DNA of 64,000 nucleotides, taken from positions 310,001 to 374,000 of the forward strand of contig JADJYT010000004.1 of the NCBI GenBank assembly GCA_016719635.1, written 5' to 3'. A program made the position numbers and the translations under genes. This document shows, in pieces, positions 1 to 8,404 of this stretch. Position 1 is the stretch's first letter. Each line of letters starts with the position of its first letter. This DNA comes from Sphingobacteriales bacterium (GTDB lineage Bacteria; Bacteroidota; Bacteroidia; Chitinophagales; JADIYW01). The notes beneath the pieces were generated by a model. The model worked only from the letters and a program-made list of their open reading frames with translations. It made no database searches and was not told the origin of the DNA.

Positions 1-2
1 TG

Positions 3-335
3 TGGTGGAATGTAGAAAGTGATGAAATAGGAAAAGTGGTTATTACAGCTCACATGAAATGCTGGTGTCCTAAGAAAGATGGAAAACCCGGAGAAGGTGA
101 ATGGAAAGACACGCCCGTGGATTTAGTTGACAGTAAAGGGAAAACTACAAGAAAGATTACGATAGAGAACCCGGAAAGTAATGGTAAAGCAGACTTGAAA
201 GTAAAATCACCTCCAAAATCAGAACGGGCATGCGGCGGAGACAATTGTATCATTTTTATAGACGTGGAAATTTACAATAAGGATGGAAAATTAATTTCCA
301 GCGGCAGCATGGTGGCCGGTGTGCCGTCTGATTAA
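3..335 (+). CDS. hypothetical protein, 5' end cut by window edge
   Basis: The reading frame is open from base 3 to the TAA at 333-335, with no stop between the window edge and the first possible internal start (GTG at 36, ATG at 54), so this is best read as the C-terminal 110 residues of a longer gene. The product is hydrophilic, with a CWC pair and a later CGGDNC pair, and ends in a beta-rich stretch (IIFIDVEIYNKDGKLISSG). I recognise no family. It points toward the convergent PI-PLC-like gene, 141 bases away. Being real is likely because the frame has lysine/glutamate-rich coding-like composition; function is unknown. Confidence 0.5.
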   Translation, partial: WWNVESDEIGKVVITAHMKCWCPKKDGKPGEGEWKDTPVDLVDSKGKTTRKITIENPESNGKADLKVKSPPKSERACGGDNCIIFIDVEIYNKDGKLISSGSMVAGVPSD

Positions 336-476
336 TACTAGCTGCTTTAAATAGGCACGATCGATTTTAATAATAAGATTCTATTTCCCCTGCAGGCTCT
401 CTCGCAGGTAATCTTTGTAAGGCATGATGGATAAAAGAAAAATAGAATTCGCCTGAAAGAACGGAATCCGCTAAAA

Positions 477-1337
477 CTACAACCCGTTGATGGAGTCCAC
501 AACGGCTTTAGCATCACCGATTTCGTAAAAATCAACACCAAGAAAATTTACAAAATGGCTGTTGGCGGCAGAACATTCCTGTACGCGCTTGCCGACTACT
601 CCTCTGGCATTTGCCTTTGGTGCGAGCGACTTATCAGGTAGCCCGAGCACATTCCCCAACCAGTGATTAATCAGGTATAATTCCCTGGTGCCGCTTCCGC
701 CACGGTTCACGGCGCAGTCAAATTCACTGAGTTCCTTATAGGAATATTTGGTATCAAAGACAGTTGACCACGCGTGCATCAGATACGGTATATTAGGAAG
801 TTTGTCGCTTTCGGCAAATAATACCAGCCGCTGGTTACTGTCTGTCATGGTCTGTAAGGTGGGCCATGTTCCGTTGTAGGTAAACGTAAACTTATCCAGG
901 CCAATGCTGTCAATGGCTGTTTGCAGTTGTACATTGCTTCCGTTGTTTTCAAAAATAATGGAAATGACGGCTTTCGGATTTTCTGACAGGAAGTCCTTAA
1001 TTTCCTGCAGTACGTCCACCAGTTTTTGTTGGCCGACAATGGGCGTTCCGTGATACGTTAATGCGACACCATTGTTGCCATCATAAGTGTCGATCATCAG
1101 GCCACGCACACCGTTCTTTAGCTGATTGGTAATGGAATGCGTCTGGTTAGGGATGGTAAAGCCTTTTTCAGTATTATTCATGGCATTATGCGTCATCATA
1201 AAGCAAACCTCATTGTATCTCTTTGATAACAGTAATTCATCCGAAGTCAGGGGTATGCTTGTTTCTTCACAGGAAAAGAGGGCTATGGTAAGGCAAAATA
1301 ATAAACCAATAAACGTATAGTTGCCATTTTGTTTCAT
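477..1337 (-). CDS. PI-PLC-like phosphodiesterase lipoprotein
   Basis: This resembles the X domain of phosphatidylinositol-specific phospholipase C. The two expected active-site histidines are present in THNAMN and in TYHGT, and the intervening GVRGLMIDTYDG segment is the family's conserved barrel strand. The N-terminus is a lipoprotein signal ending in the lipobox LFSC, with Cys23 if translation starts at the ATG at 1337; a TTG at 1358 would add seven residues and I prefer the ATG. The protein should sit on a periplasm-facing or surface membrane. The substrate could be a phosphoinositide or another glycerophosphodiester; the fold is clear, the substrate is not. It stands alone on the minus strand, divergent from the acyltransferase at 1427. 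Confidence 0.75.
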   Translation of the reverse strand: MKQNGNYTFIGLLFCLTIALFSCEETSIPLTSDELLLSKRYNEVCFMMTHNAMNNTEKGFTIPNQTHSITNQLKNGVRGLMIDTYDGNNGVALTYHGTPIVGQQKLVDVLQEIKDFLSENPKAVISIIFENNGSNVQLQTAIDSIGLDKFTFTYNGTWPTLQTMTDSNQRLVLFAESDKLPNIPYLMHAWSTVFDTKYSYKELSEFDCAVNRGGSGTRELYLINHWLGNVLGLPDKSLAPKANARGVVGKRVQECSAANSHFVNFLGVDFYEIGDAKAVVDSINGL

Positions 1338-1426
1338 ATATCTGTATAATTTAAGCAAAATGTAAAATTACGCCTTTGCACATTAATATTTGATACTTTT
1401 TTAGTAATATTAGTATCGGATTTAAT

Positions 1427-2266
1427 ATGGCAAAAGGTAAACCATCTATTATCAGTAAAATTTTTAATGATCCTACCATGGAGGAATATGTGAATGTATT
1501 TCCAAATAAGGTAGGATCTCATGGCTTTGATGCATGGGGTTTCAATATCAAGAATATGAAGAACAACATGCGCTTCACCAAATTCCTGTACGATAATTTT
1601 TATAAGGTGGAAGCCTTTGGTCTGGAAAATATTCCAAAGAATGGCAGATGTCTGATTATACCGAATCACAGCGGACAACTCCCGTTTGACGGCATGTTGG
1701 TTGCCTATGCACTTTTAACAAATCCCAACGGTGCACGTGCGCCAAAAGCCATGGTAGAACGGTTTCTGCCTTCCGTACCGTTTATCGGAAACTGGCTGAG
1801 TTCCGTTGGGGCTGTAATTGGTGATCCGGTAAATTGTGAACGGATGCTCGATAATGAGGAGGCAGTAATCGCCTTTCCGGAAGGTGTGAGGGGTTCCAAT
1901 AAACTATACAGGCACAAATACCAGTTGCAGCGGTTTGGCACAGGGTTCATGCATCTGGCCATGAAGCACCATGCACCGATAATTCCGGTTGGCGTTATTG
2001 GGATGGAAGAGACCATCCGATCCTATGCGGACATTAAACCGCTTGCAAAAGCCTTGGGTATGCCTGTGGCGCCATTGGTATTGCCGTTTATCTTTCCATC
2101 TAAAGTTTACATTTATTTTGGTAAACCGATTTTCTTTGAGAACGATGTGTATAAAGAACATGACATTAAGGGCCGGGTAGATACGGTAAAGGCGGCCATT
2201 AATGAATTGATTCAGGAAGGGTTGAAAAAGAGAGAAGAATACATGGCGGAAAAATCAAAGAAATAA
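1427..2266 (+). CDS. lysophospholipid acyltransferase-family protein
   Basis: A 279-residue PlsC-like acyltransferase, expected to move an acyl chain from acyl-CoA or acyl-ACP to a glycerol or lipid hydroxyl at the inner face of the membrane. Motif I reads NHSGQLPFDGM, with His and Asp six residues apart instead of the usual four, a spacing I associate with a distinct subgroup that is often found beside an NAD-dependent epimerase. Motif III is FPEGVRGSNK and motif IV lies in the APIIPVGVIG segment. There is no clear long membrane helix. The gene is 31 bases upstream of a SDR/epimerase gene on the same strand, so they are probably cotranscribed. The substrate is unknown. Confidence 0.8.
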   Translation: MAKGKPSIISKIFNDPTMEEYVNVFPNKVGSHGFDAWGFNIKNMKNNMRFTKFLYDNFYKVEAFGLENIPKNGRCLIIPNHSGQLPFDGMLVAYALLTNPNGARAPKAMVERFLPSVPFIGNWLSSVGAVIGDPVNCERMLDNEEAVIAFPEGVRGSNKLYRHKYQLQRFGTGFMHLAMKHHAPIIPVGVIGMEETIRSYADIKPLAKALGMPVAPLVLPFIFPSKVYIYFGKPIFFENDVYKEHDIKGRVDTVKAAINELIQEGLKKREEYMAEKSKK

Positions 2267-2297
2267 GTTGTTCATTTTATACTAACACCGTTTCTAT

Positions 2298-3230
2298 ATG
2301 GAACCGAAAAAGAAAATATTAGTTACCGGCGCCGCCGGGGCATTGGCAAAAAAAGTAATCGATAAACTCAAAAAAGATTACAAAATCATTGCCATTGATT
2401 TTCGAACAAAAGTGGACCTTGGGATTCCGGTAGAGAGCTATAAGGTTGACTTTAATAAACGAATCTTTGAAGATATTTTCAGGGAACATCAGTTTGACGG
2501 CATCATCCATCTGGGCAGGATTTCAGCGCAGGAGTTAAACCGGTTTACACGCTACAACGCCAACGTGATAGGAACGCGAAAGTTATTTGATTTGGCGAGG
2601 AAATATAAGGTACCCAAGACCCTGGTCATGTCCACTTACTTTGTTTACGGGGCTTCTCCGTACAATCCTTCCTTGCTGGATGAAACAACACCGTTAAAGG
2701 CCTCCGAACTGACAATGGATTTGGTGGATTCGGTGGAGCTGGAGAATTTGTCTACGATTTATTTATATAAACATCCGGAGTTGAACATTACGGTTTTGAG
2801 GCCATGTAATATTGCCGGACCAGGCGTTCGGAATACGTTCTCATTATTGCTGTCAGAAAAACGTTCTCCGGTGTTGTGGGGCTTTTCACCGCTGATGCAG
2901 TTTATACACATTGATGATATGCGGGATGCCATCTGTCAGGCATTTGAGAAAAACATTCCCGGTGTATACAATGTCGCACCGGATGATTATATCAGCCTGC
3001 AGGATGCCATAAAAGCATCCGGCTCTCAAACGATTCAAATACCATCAGTGCCTCCGTCATTGACGGAAGGAATAGCGAAATTGTTGAAATGGAAATCCTT
3101 TCCTCCGTATCTGATAAATTATTTTAAATATCCCGTCATCATTGACGGCAGTTTATTTACGAAGACGTTTGATTTTAAACCTAAGCGGACCTTAGATGAT
3201 ATTTTCACTTATTATAAGAGTTTAAAATAA
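2298..3230 (+). CDS. NAD-dependent epimerase/dehydratase-like SDR protein
   Basis: A 310-residue extended short-chain dehydrogenase. It opens with the nucleotide-binding motif VTGAAGALA (residues 9-17) and has an Asp at the end of beta-2 (IAIDFR), consistent with NAD. The usual YxxxK catalytic pair is recognisable only loosely: there is a YLYKH segment near residue 155-160, and the conserved RPCNIAGPG segment of the epimerase family follows. HIDDMRDAI is the typical late-domain motif. It follows an acyltransferase gene by 31 bases. Mycobacteria have a comparable epimerase/acyltransferase neighbour pair (recalled, around Rv0501/Rv0502), so a joint lipid-modification role is possible, but that is inference. 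Confidence 0.8.
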   Translation: MEPKKKILVTGAAGALAKKVIDKLKKDYKIIAIDFRTKVDLGIPVESYKVDFNKRIFEDIFREHQFDGIIHLGRISAQELNRFTRYNANVIGTRKLFDLARKYKVPKTLVMSTYFVYGASPYNPSLLDETTPLKASELTMDLVDSVELENLSTIYLYKHPELNITVLRPCNIAGPGVRNTFSLLLSEKRSPVLWGFSPLMQFIHIDDMRDAICQAFEKNIPGVYNVAPDDYISLQDAIKASGSQTIQIPSVPPSLTEGIAKLLKWKSFPPYLINYFKYPVIIDGSLFTKTFDFKPKRTLDDIFTYYKSLK

Positions 3231-3288
3231 TACACGGTTATCTGTTGCTTTCCGCATTTATAATATTCTTGTTGTAAGAAGTAATCCA

Positions 3289-3774
3289 TTGAAAAGTTAT
3301 ACCTCCAGTTTAGAAACGCCATTAGGCCTAATCGAAATAAATGCGAATGGTACTGGCATTTTATCGGTGCTTTTTTTGGACGATACAGCGCGAATAGAAA
3401 GCGAAGAAAATGATTTTTCAGCTTCCGCTAAGGCAGAGCTTACGGAATACTTTTCCGGTATAAGAAAAACGTTTGATTTACCGCTGAACTTTATGGGGAC
3501 TGGTTTTCAGCAGAGGGTATGGTCGCAGTTGCTTGCAATTCCGTATGGGGTCACTGTTTCTTATCTGGATTTAGCGAAACAATTAGGTGACCCGAAATGC
3601 ATCAGGGCTGCTGCATCGGCAAATGGTAAAAATCCATTTTCCATTATTGTACCTTGTCACAGAGTGGTAGGAAGTAATGATACTTTGGTTGGTTATGCAG
3701 GCGGATTGTGGCGTAAACGTTGGTTGCTGGAACACGAAAATAAAATAGCCAATGGTTTGCAATTGCTCTTTTAA
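3289..3774 (+). CDS. ogt: methylated-DNA--protein-cysteine methyltransferase
   Basis: Suicide DNA repair enzyme that transfers the methyl group from O6-methylguanine to its own cysteine. The active-site motif PCHRVVGS (cysteine near residue 124) and the following GYAGGLWRKRWLLEHE are diagnostic. The helix-turn-helix segment VWSQLLAIPYG precedes it. At 161 residues it is a short Ogt-type enzyme without an Ada-type regulatory domain. The start is TTG at 3289, which places the MKSYTSSLETPLG N-terminus right at the family's usual beginning; no in-frame ATG lies close by. Its last codons overlap by four bases the stop of the convergent membrane-protein gene. Confidence 0.93.
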   Translation: MKSYTSSLETPLGLIEINANGTGILSVLFLDDTARIESEENDFSASAKAELTEYFSGIRKTFDLPLNFMGTGFQQRVWSQLLAIPYGVTVSYLDLAKQLGDPKCIRAAASANGKNPFSIIVPCHRVVGSNDTLVGYAGGLWRKRWLLEHENKIANGLQLLF

Positions 3775-5312
3775 AGAACAGCCGTTTTATAAAATTGTAT
3801 CCTGTAATTTCTTTTCCTGACATTCCTGCGTTCTGTACGGTTTAACCCCTCGAACGTATATGCAGGGAAGGTTTGATAATGCTGCCTATCTGCGACACGT
3901 TTCATGTTTTTGCTTGGTGTAAATGGCTTGTAATGCAGTACGTTTTCCTGAGGATAGTAATAACAGCAGTTTACCAGTATGAAATTGCTGTCTGTGTGAT
4001 ACGGATAATTTGTTTTTTTATTGATGGGGTTTGGAGAAATGGCCAAGAATAACGTATCCGATGACTCATTGTAAAACTGATCACTCCTGAATTTTCGGTT
4101 GTCTATTTTCAGGTCATACAGCATGTCTTTCGGATAACCTAATTTCTGATATTCTATGGTGAAATGAATGAAATGTGCAGAAAAGAACAGCAATACGGCG
4201 GTAAAAAGCAGGATCTGACGGTTGGTCGTTTTCACCTGCCGGATCAGATAAACGAGTGTGATTACCAGAAAGGGCATATATAGATGCATGAGCCTTCCAT
4301 AAAAAACCATCTTGTGGAAAAGGGTACCTAAGGTTCCATGAGCAACTATTCCTATGAAACCTATACAAAATAATAAATAAAATGGATTGCCTGCAATAAC
4401 AGAAATATCTTTCTTTGCACTCAGTAGTTTGGCTGATTTAAAAAGCATAATGACAGCTGTAAACAACAGGATAAATCCCGGAATTTGTTCTACCTCAGCT
4501 AAATACTTGACCGGAAATGCCAGCGATTCATCAAAGGATCCCTGGCTGATGGTATCTGAGAGCGTGCTGCTAGCCCACAGGTAGGATTCTCCTCCTACGT
4601 AGGAGAATAATTCAAGTCCAAAGATAATACATATGAATCCGGACAGGATACTCATGCCATTTTTAATAAAATCCCTGAAATTTCGTTGTAGGACTATGTT
4701 TTCCGAAAAGTAAATGAATCCGATAAAAACCGGAATATAATAATAACCCGGATAAATGGTAAAAGAAATCCCGCAAAGTATGCCTAATCCAAAATTGATA
4801 AGAATACTCTTATCTCTTTTTCGGAAATAGATATATAAAACCAATAACAGGCAGAGCAGGGATTTTTCATAGGGCAGGATATGCCTGATATAGATATTCG
4901 AATTTACCAGTAGTTTGTATAGAATTACAGTAAGCAGTGCATACGTTGAATGTTGGAATAAGAGTTCTGCCAAAAGGTATAAGACGAAAAGTAATACCAG
5001 GTTTACGAGGATATTGAAGAAAACGGGAATTTTAAGCGAATCCAGATTGGCAGGAGAGATGCCTTTAAAATGATACAGCAGCCCCTGTAAAGTCACTGAA
5101 GGTAATCTGAAAATGGCATCTCCCGGTTTTCCCCGTGTGTTGTTTATGTGTCCGCTGAAATTAGGAAAGTTCTTTTGAGACAAGGCATCCATTGCCAATA
5201 CCGCTTCATAGTATAGATTTTCATCCGGAATGGACATAGCCCCCTTATCACAGATAAAGATGTTGTAAATCAAACAGATAATTAAAAAAACAGTGATCTT
5301 CTTGTATTTCAT
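3771..5312 (-). CDS. polytopic membrane protein, GT-C glycosyltransferase-like
   Basis: A 513-residue integral membrane protein with about ten to twelve hydrophobic helices. After the first helix there is an acidic loop, IPDENLYYEAV, which resembles the first-loop Asp/Glu motif of GT-C glycosyltransferases (the ArnT/PMT kind), and a soluble C-terminal tail of roughly 130 residues rich in aromatic and charged residues. That fits a lipid-linked-sugar transferase, but sequence alone leaves it uncertain. I chose ATG 5312, preceded by GGGG, over the GTG at 5366. It converges with ogt with a four-base overlap. Other multi-helix proteins of a related kind lie at 40659 and 61167. Confidence 0.6.
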   Translation of the reverse strand: MKYKKITVFLIICLIYNIFICDKGAMSIPDENLYYEAVLAMDALSQKNFPNFSGHINNTRGKPGDAIFRLPSVTLQGLLYHFKGISPANLDSLKIPVFFNILVNLVLLFVLYLLAELLFQHSTYALLTVILYKLLVNSNIYIRHILPYEKSLLCLLLVLYIYFRKRDKSILINFGLGILCGISFTIYPGYYYIPVFIGFIYFSENIVLQRNFRDFIKNGMSILSGFICIIFGLELFSYVGGESYLWASSTLSDTISQGSFDESLAFPVKYLAEVEQIPGFILLFTAVIMLFKSAKLLSAKKDISVIAGNPFYLLFCIGFIGIVAHGTLGTLFHKMVFYGRLMHLYMPFLVITLVYLIRQVKTTNRQILLFTAVLLFFSAHFIHFTIEYQKLGYPKDMLYDLKIDNRKFRSDQFYNESSDTLFLAISPNPINKKTNYPYHTDSNFILVNCCYYYPQENVLHYKPFTPSKNMKRVADRQHYQTFPAYTFEGLNRTERRNVRKRNYRIQFYKTAVL

Positions 5313-5397
5313 CCCCGGCTTTTCAAAATGTGTATAAATATAGTTATATAATTCAGATTGATACACGTTTTTTCGTTCAAAACATTTCAGCTTTTTG

Positions 5398-5405
5398 TAC
5401 CTTTG
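5398..5405 (+). promoter_or_regulatory. Bacteroidota -7 element TACCTTTG
   Basis: Matches TAnnTTTG exactly, 31 bases before the carboxynorspermidine synthase start. No clear -33 TTTG is visible at the usual 19-20 base distance. Confidence 0.55.
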
Positions 5406-5436
5406 TGGACTGATTTTTTAAAACAAAAGCAACAAA

Positions 5437-6636
5437 ATGGGAAAAGTTCTTATTATCGGCGCCGGTGGCGTAGGAAATGTAGTTGTTCGCAAATGCGCAC
5501 AGGTACCGGAAGTATTCAGTGAGATTATGCTTGCCAGCCGTACCAAATCCAAATGTGATGCCATTGCGGCTGATATAAAGAATGTGAACATACAAACAGC
5601 AACTTTGGATGCGGATAATGTACCGGAAATAGTTGCGTTAATCAATTCTTTTAAACCGGATCTGGTGATGAATATAGCATTGCCTTATCAGGATTTAACG
5701 ATTATGGACGCTTGTCTGGAAACCGGCGTTCATTATTTAGATACGGCAAACTATGAGCCGAAAGACGAAGCGAAATTTGAATACAGCTGGCAGTGGGCGT
5801 ATCAGGAGCGTTTCAGGGAAAAAGGCATCATGGCTTTGTTGGGTTGTGGTTTTGACCCGGGTCAATCCCAGATTTATGTGGCGCATGCCGCTAAACATCA
5901 TTTTGATGAAATACATTATTTAGATATCGTGGATTGCAATGCAGGTGACCACGGACAGGCCTTTGCAACGAACTTCAACCCTGAAATCAATATCCGGGAA
6001 ATTACGCAGGAAGGTAAATATTGGGAAAATGGCGAATGGAAAGTGATTCCTGCCATGTCCATTCATAAACCGATTGAATATCCGAACATCGGACCCAAAG
6101 AATCCTATTTATTATACCACGAAGAGCTGGAGTCACTGGTAAAGAATTTCCCAACCATCAGACGGGCACGCTTCTGGATGACGTTCGGTCAGGCTTACTT
6201 AACACATCTGGAGGTGATGCAGAATATTGGAATCACCTCCATCAAACCGATTATGTTCCAGGGCAGGGAAATAATCCCGATAGAATTCCTGAAAGCATTG
6301 TTGCCGGAGCCGGGAAGTCTGGGTGAAAATTATTCCGGAGAGACCTCTATAGGCTGCCAGATGAAAGGCATCAGGGATGGCAAGGATAAAACCTATTTTG
6401 TCTGGAACAACTGCAAGCATCAGGATGCATACAACGATTGCAAGGCACAGGGCGTTAGTTATACCACCGGTGTTCCTGCCATGCTGGGGGCAAAATTAAT
6501 GCTGGAAGGCATCTGGATGAAACCGGGAGTATACAACACGGAAGAAATGGATCCGGATCCGTTCATGTCACAGGTAGGGAAATACGGCTTGCCATGGGAA
6601 GAAAAAATAAACCCGGAACTGCCGCACGAATATTAA
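5437..6636 (+). CDS. carboxynorspermidine synthase (saccharopine dehydrogenase family)
   Basis: A 399-residue NAD(P)H-dependent reductive-amination enzyme. It should join aspartate semialdehyde to a diamine, giving carboxynorspermidine or carboxyspermidine. The Rossmann start is IIGAGGVGNVV (residues 5-15), followed by ASRTKSK, typical of the Lys1-like carboxynorspermidine synthase group; LGCGFDPGQSQIYVAHA is another strongly conserved family segment. The function is supported by nspC, the decarboxylase for its product, 1.8 kb downstream at 8405. A terminator hairpin at 6688 suggests the two are not one simple transcript. The cytosolic product is a polyamine such as spermidine or norspermidine; which one depends on the available diamine. 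Confidence 0.88.
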   Translation: MGKVLIIGAGGVGNVVVRKCAQVPEVFSEIMLASRTKSKCDAIAADIKNVNIQTATLDADNVPEIVALINSFKPDLVMNIALPYQDLTIMDACLETGVHYLDTANYEPKDEAKFEYSWQWAYQERFREKGIMALLGCGFDPGQSQIYVAHAAKHHFDEIHYLDIVDCNAGDHGQAFATNFNPEINIREITQEGKYWENGEWKVIPAMSIHKPIEYPNIGPKESYLLYHEELESLVKNFPTIRRARFWMTFGQAYLTHLEVMQNIGITSIKPIMFQGREIIPIEFLKALLPEPGSLGENYSGETSIGCQMKGIRDGKDKTYFVWNNCKHQDAYNDCKAQGVSYTTGVPAMLGAKLMLEGIWMKPGVYNTEEMDPDPFMSQVGKYGLPWEEKINPELPHEY

Positions 6637-6687
6637 CAGGCTGTCATGCTGAACTTGTATCAGCATCTTAAAAATAATTATCTTTAT

Positions 6688-6721
6688 ACTTCGCAGGGCT
6701 GATACAGCTGCGAAGTTTTTA
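6688..6721 (+). terminator. rho-independent terminator
   Basis: ACTTCGCAG (6688-6696) pairs perfectly with CTGCGAAGT (6708-6716) and is followed by a T run. It lies between the synthase and adenine deaminase. Confidence 0.75.
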
Positions 6722-6731
6722 TTTAAATGCT

Positions 6732-8360
6732 ATGCAAACCATAACTGCCAATTATATCGATATATTGAACAGGGAAATTTTTCCTGCACGAATAGTCGTT
6801 GAAAACGGAAAGATAGCGTCCATCGAAAGAACGGAGGATGTGGTATCAGACTATATTTTACCGGGCTTTGTAGATGCACATGTGCACATCGAAAGTTCCA
6901 TGCTGGTCCCGACAGAATTTGCAAAGAAAGCGGTTGTGCATGGTACGGTAGCGACTGTTTCCGATCCGCACGAAATAGGAAATGTTTTGGGGAAAGAAGG
7001 CGTGTATTATATGCTGGAAAATGCAGGGAAAAGTCCGCTTAAATTTAATTTCGGGGCACCATCCTGCGTGCCGGCAACAGGTTTTGAAACAGCCGGTGCG
7101 GAGATAACGGTTGAAGATATCGATGAATTGATGCAGTTGGATGAAATTAAGTATCTGGCGGAAATGATGAATTATCCGGGAGTCCTGTTTCAGGATAAAC
7201 TGGTGATGGATAAAATTTCGGTGGCGGTGAAATATCATAAACCGGTCGACGGACATGCACCCGGATTAACGGGTGAGGAGGCACTGCAATACATTGCAGC
7301 TGGAATCTCTACCGACCATGAATGTTTTACATACGAAGAAGGATTGTTCAAGCTGCAACAGGGCATGAAAGTGCTGATTCGTGAAGGCAGCGCTGCGAAG
7401 AATTTTGACGCGCTGATTGATTTATTGCGTGAATATCCTGATGATATCATGTTTTGCTCCGATGACAAGCATCCGGATGATCTAATGGCAGGACATATCA
7501 ATTTACTGGTGAAACGTGCCTTGCAGAAAGGAAATGATTTATTCCAGGTTTTACAGGCTGCCTGCATCAATCCTGTCCTGCATTATAAACTGGATGTCGG
7601 CTTGATCAGGTCAGGTGATGCGGCGGATTTCATTCTGATAAACAATTTGGATGATTTTGAAATCCGGGAAACGCATATTGATGGTATATGTGTGGCTAAA
7701 AATGGTGTTACCTGTTTGGAAACTATTCCTGAAAAGATAGTCAATAACTTTTCCATAGGGAACAAGCAACCGTCAGATTTTTTACTGAAAGTATCCAATG
7801 AAAAAGTGAAAGTGATAGAAGTACTGGATGGTCAGCTTATTACCAGTACGTATATCGGAACGGTTCAAACGAATAAAGAAGGGTATGCTTTTTCTGCCCT
7901 GGAAGAGGATATACTGAAAATAGCCGTTGTCAATCGTTATCAGGATGCACCTGTTGCGGTAGCTTTTATCAAAAACTTTGGATTGAAAAAAGGAGCACTG
8001 GCTTCATCTGTGGCGCACGATTCGCATAATATCATTGTAGTGGGAGTGGATGAAGAAAGCATGAGTATAGCTGCAAATGCGGTTATTGCGGAAAGTGGAG
8101 GTCTTTCTGTTACGGATGGAGTGCAGACAAGAATATTGCCGTTGCCAGTTGCCGGATTAATGAGTACGGACAGTTGTGAGGTGGTTGCAGAGAAATATAC
8201 CGATTTACTTGAAATGGCAAGGCAATCAGGCTGCACGTTGCACTCTCCGTTTATGTCCATGTCTTTTATGGCATTATTGGTAATACCTCAGTTAAAGCTC
8301 AGTGACAAGGGATTGTTTGACGCTGAAAAATTCCGGTTTTGTGGTTTGGAAGTAAATTGA
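6732..8360 (+). CDS. ade: adenine deaminase
   Basis: Converts adenine to hypoxanthine and ammonia in purine salvage. The 542-residue length and the amidohydrolase metal site HVHIESSM (His50, His52) with the following SDPHEIGNV motif match the Ade family, as do DGHAPGLTG and CSDDKHPDDL in the barrel. The C-terminal extension with VAHDSHNIIVVG is also characteristic. The start at 6732 sits immediately after the terminator hairpin, so the promoter must be inside or overlapping it, or transcription reads through. Its position between the two carboxynorspermidine genes is unexpected; no biochemical link to polyamine synthesis is obvious. Confidence 0.93.
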   Translation: MQTITANYIDILNREIFPARIVVENGKIASIERTEDVVSDYILPGFVDAHVHIESSMLVPTEFAKKAVVHGTVATVSDPHEIGNVLGKEGVYYMLENAGKSPLKFNFGAPSCVPATGFETAGAEITVEDIDELMQLDEIKYLAEMMNYPGVLFQDKLVMDKISVAVKYHKPVDGHAPGLTGEEALQYIAAGISTDHECFTYEEGLFKLQQGMKVLIREGSAAKNFDALIDLLREYPDDIMFCSDDKHPDDLMAGHINLLVKRALQKGNDLFQVLQAACINPVLHYKLDVGLIRSGDAADFILINNLDDFEIRETHIDGICVAKNGVTCLETIPEKIVNNFSIGNKQPSDFLLKVSNEKVKVIEVLDGQLITSTYIGTVQTNKEGYAFSALEEDILKIAVVNRYQDAPVAVAFIKNFGLKKGALASSVAHDSHNIIVVGVDEESMSIAANAVIAESGGLSVTDGVQTRILPLPVAGLMSTDSCEVVAEKYTDLLEMARQSGCTLHSPFMSMSFMALLVIPQLKLSDKGLFDAEKFRFCGLEVN

Positions 8361-8392
8361 TTTATAATAATAGCAGATACAAAAAACTGCAC

Positions 8393-8400
8393 TAACTTTA
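8393..8400 (+). promoter_or_regulatory. -7-like element TAACTTTA, four bases before the nspC ATG
   Basis: Matches TAnnTTT with A in place of the final G; spacer AGGT then ATG at 8405. This would put the transcription start at or very near the start codon (leaderless). See the finding on this arrangement. Confidence 0.45.
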
Positions 8401-8404
8401 AGGT

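Noticed and set aside
3771..5366. Start of the GT-C-like protein at GTG 5366
   Set aside because: The 18 extra residues are polar and lie before the first membrane helix; ATG 5312 has a better upstream context.
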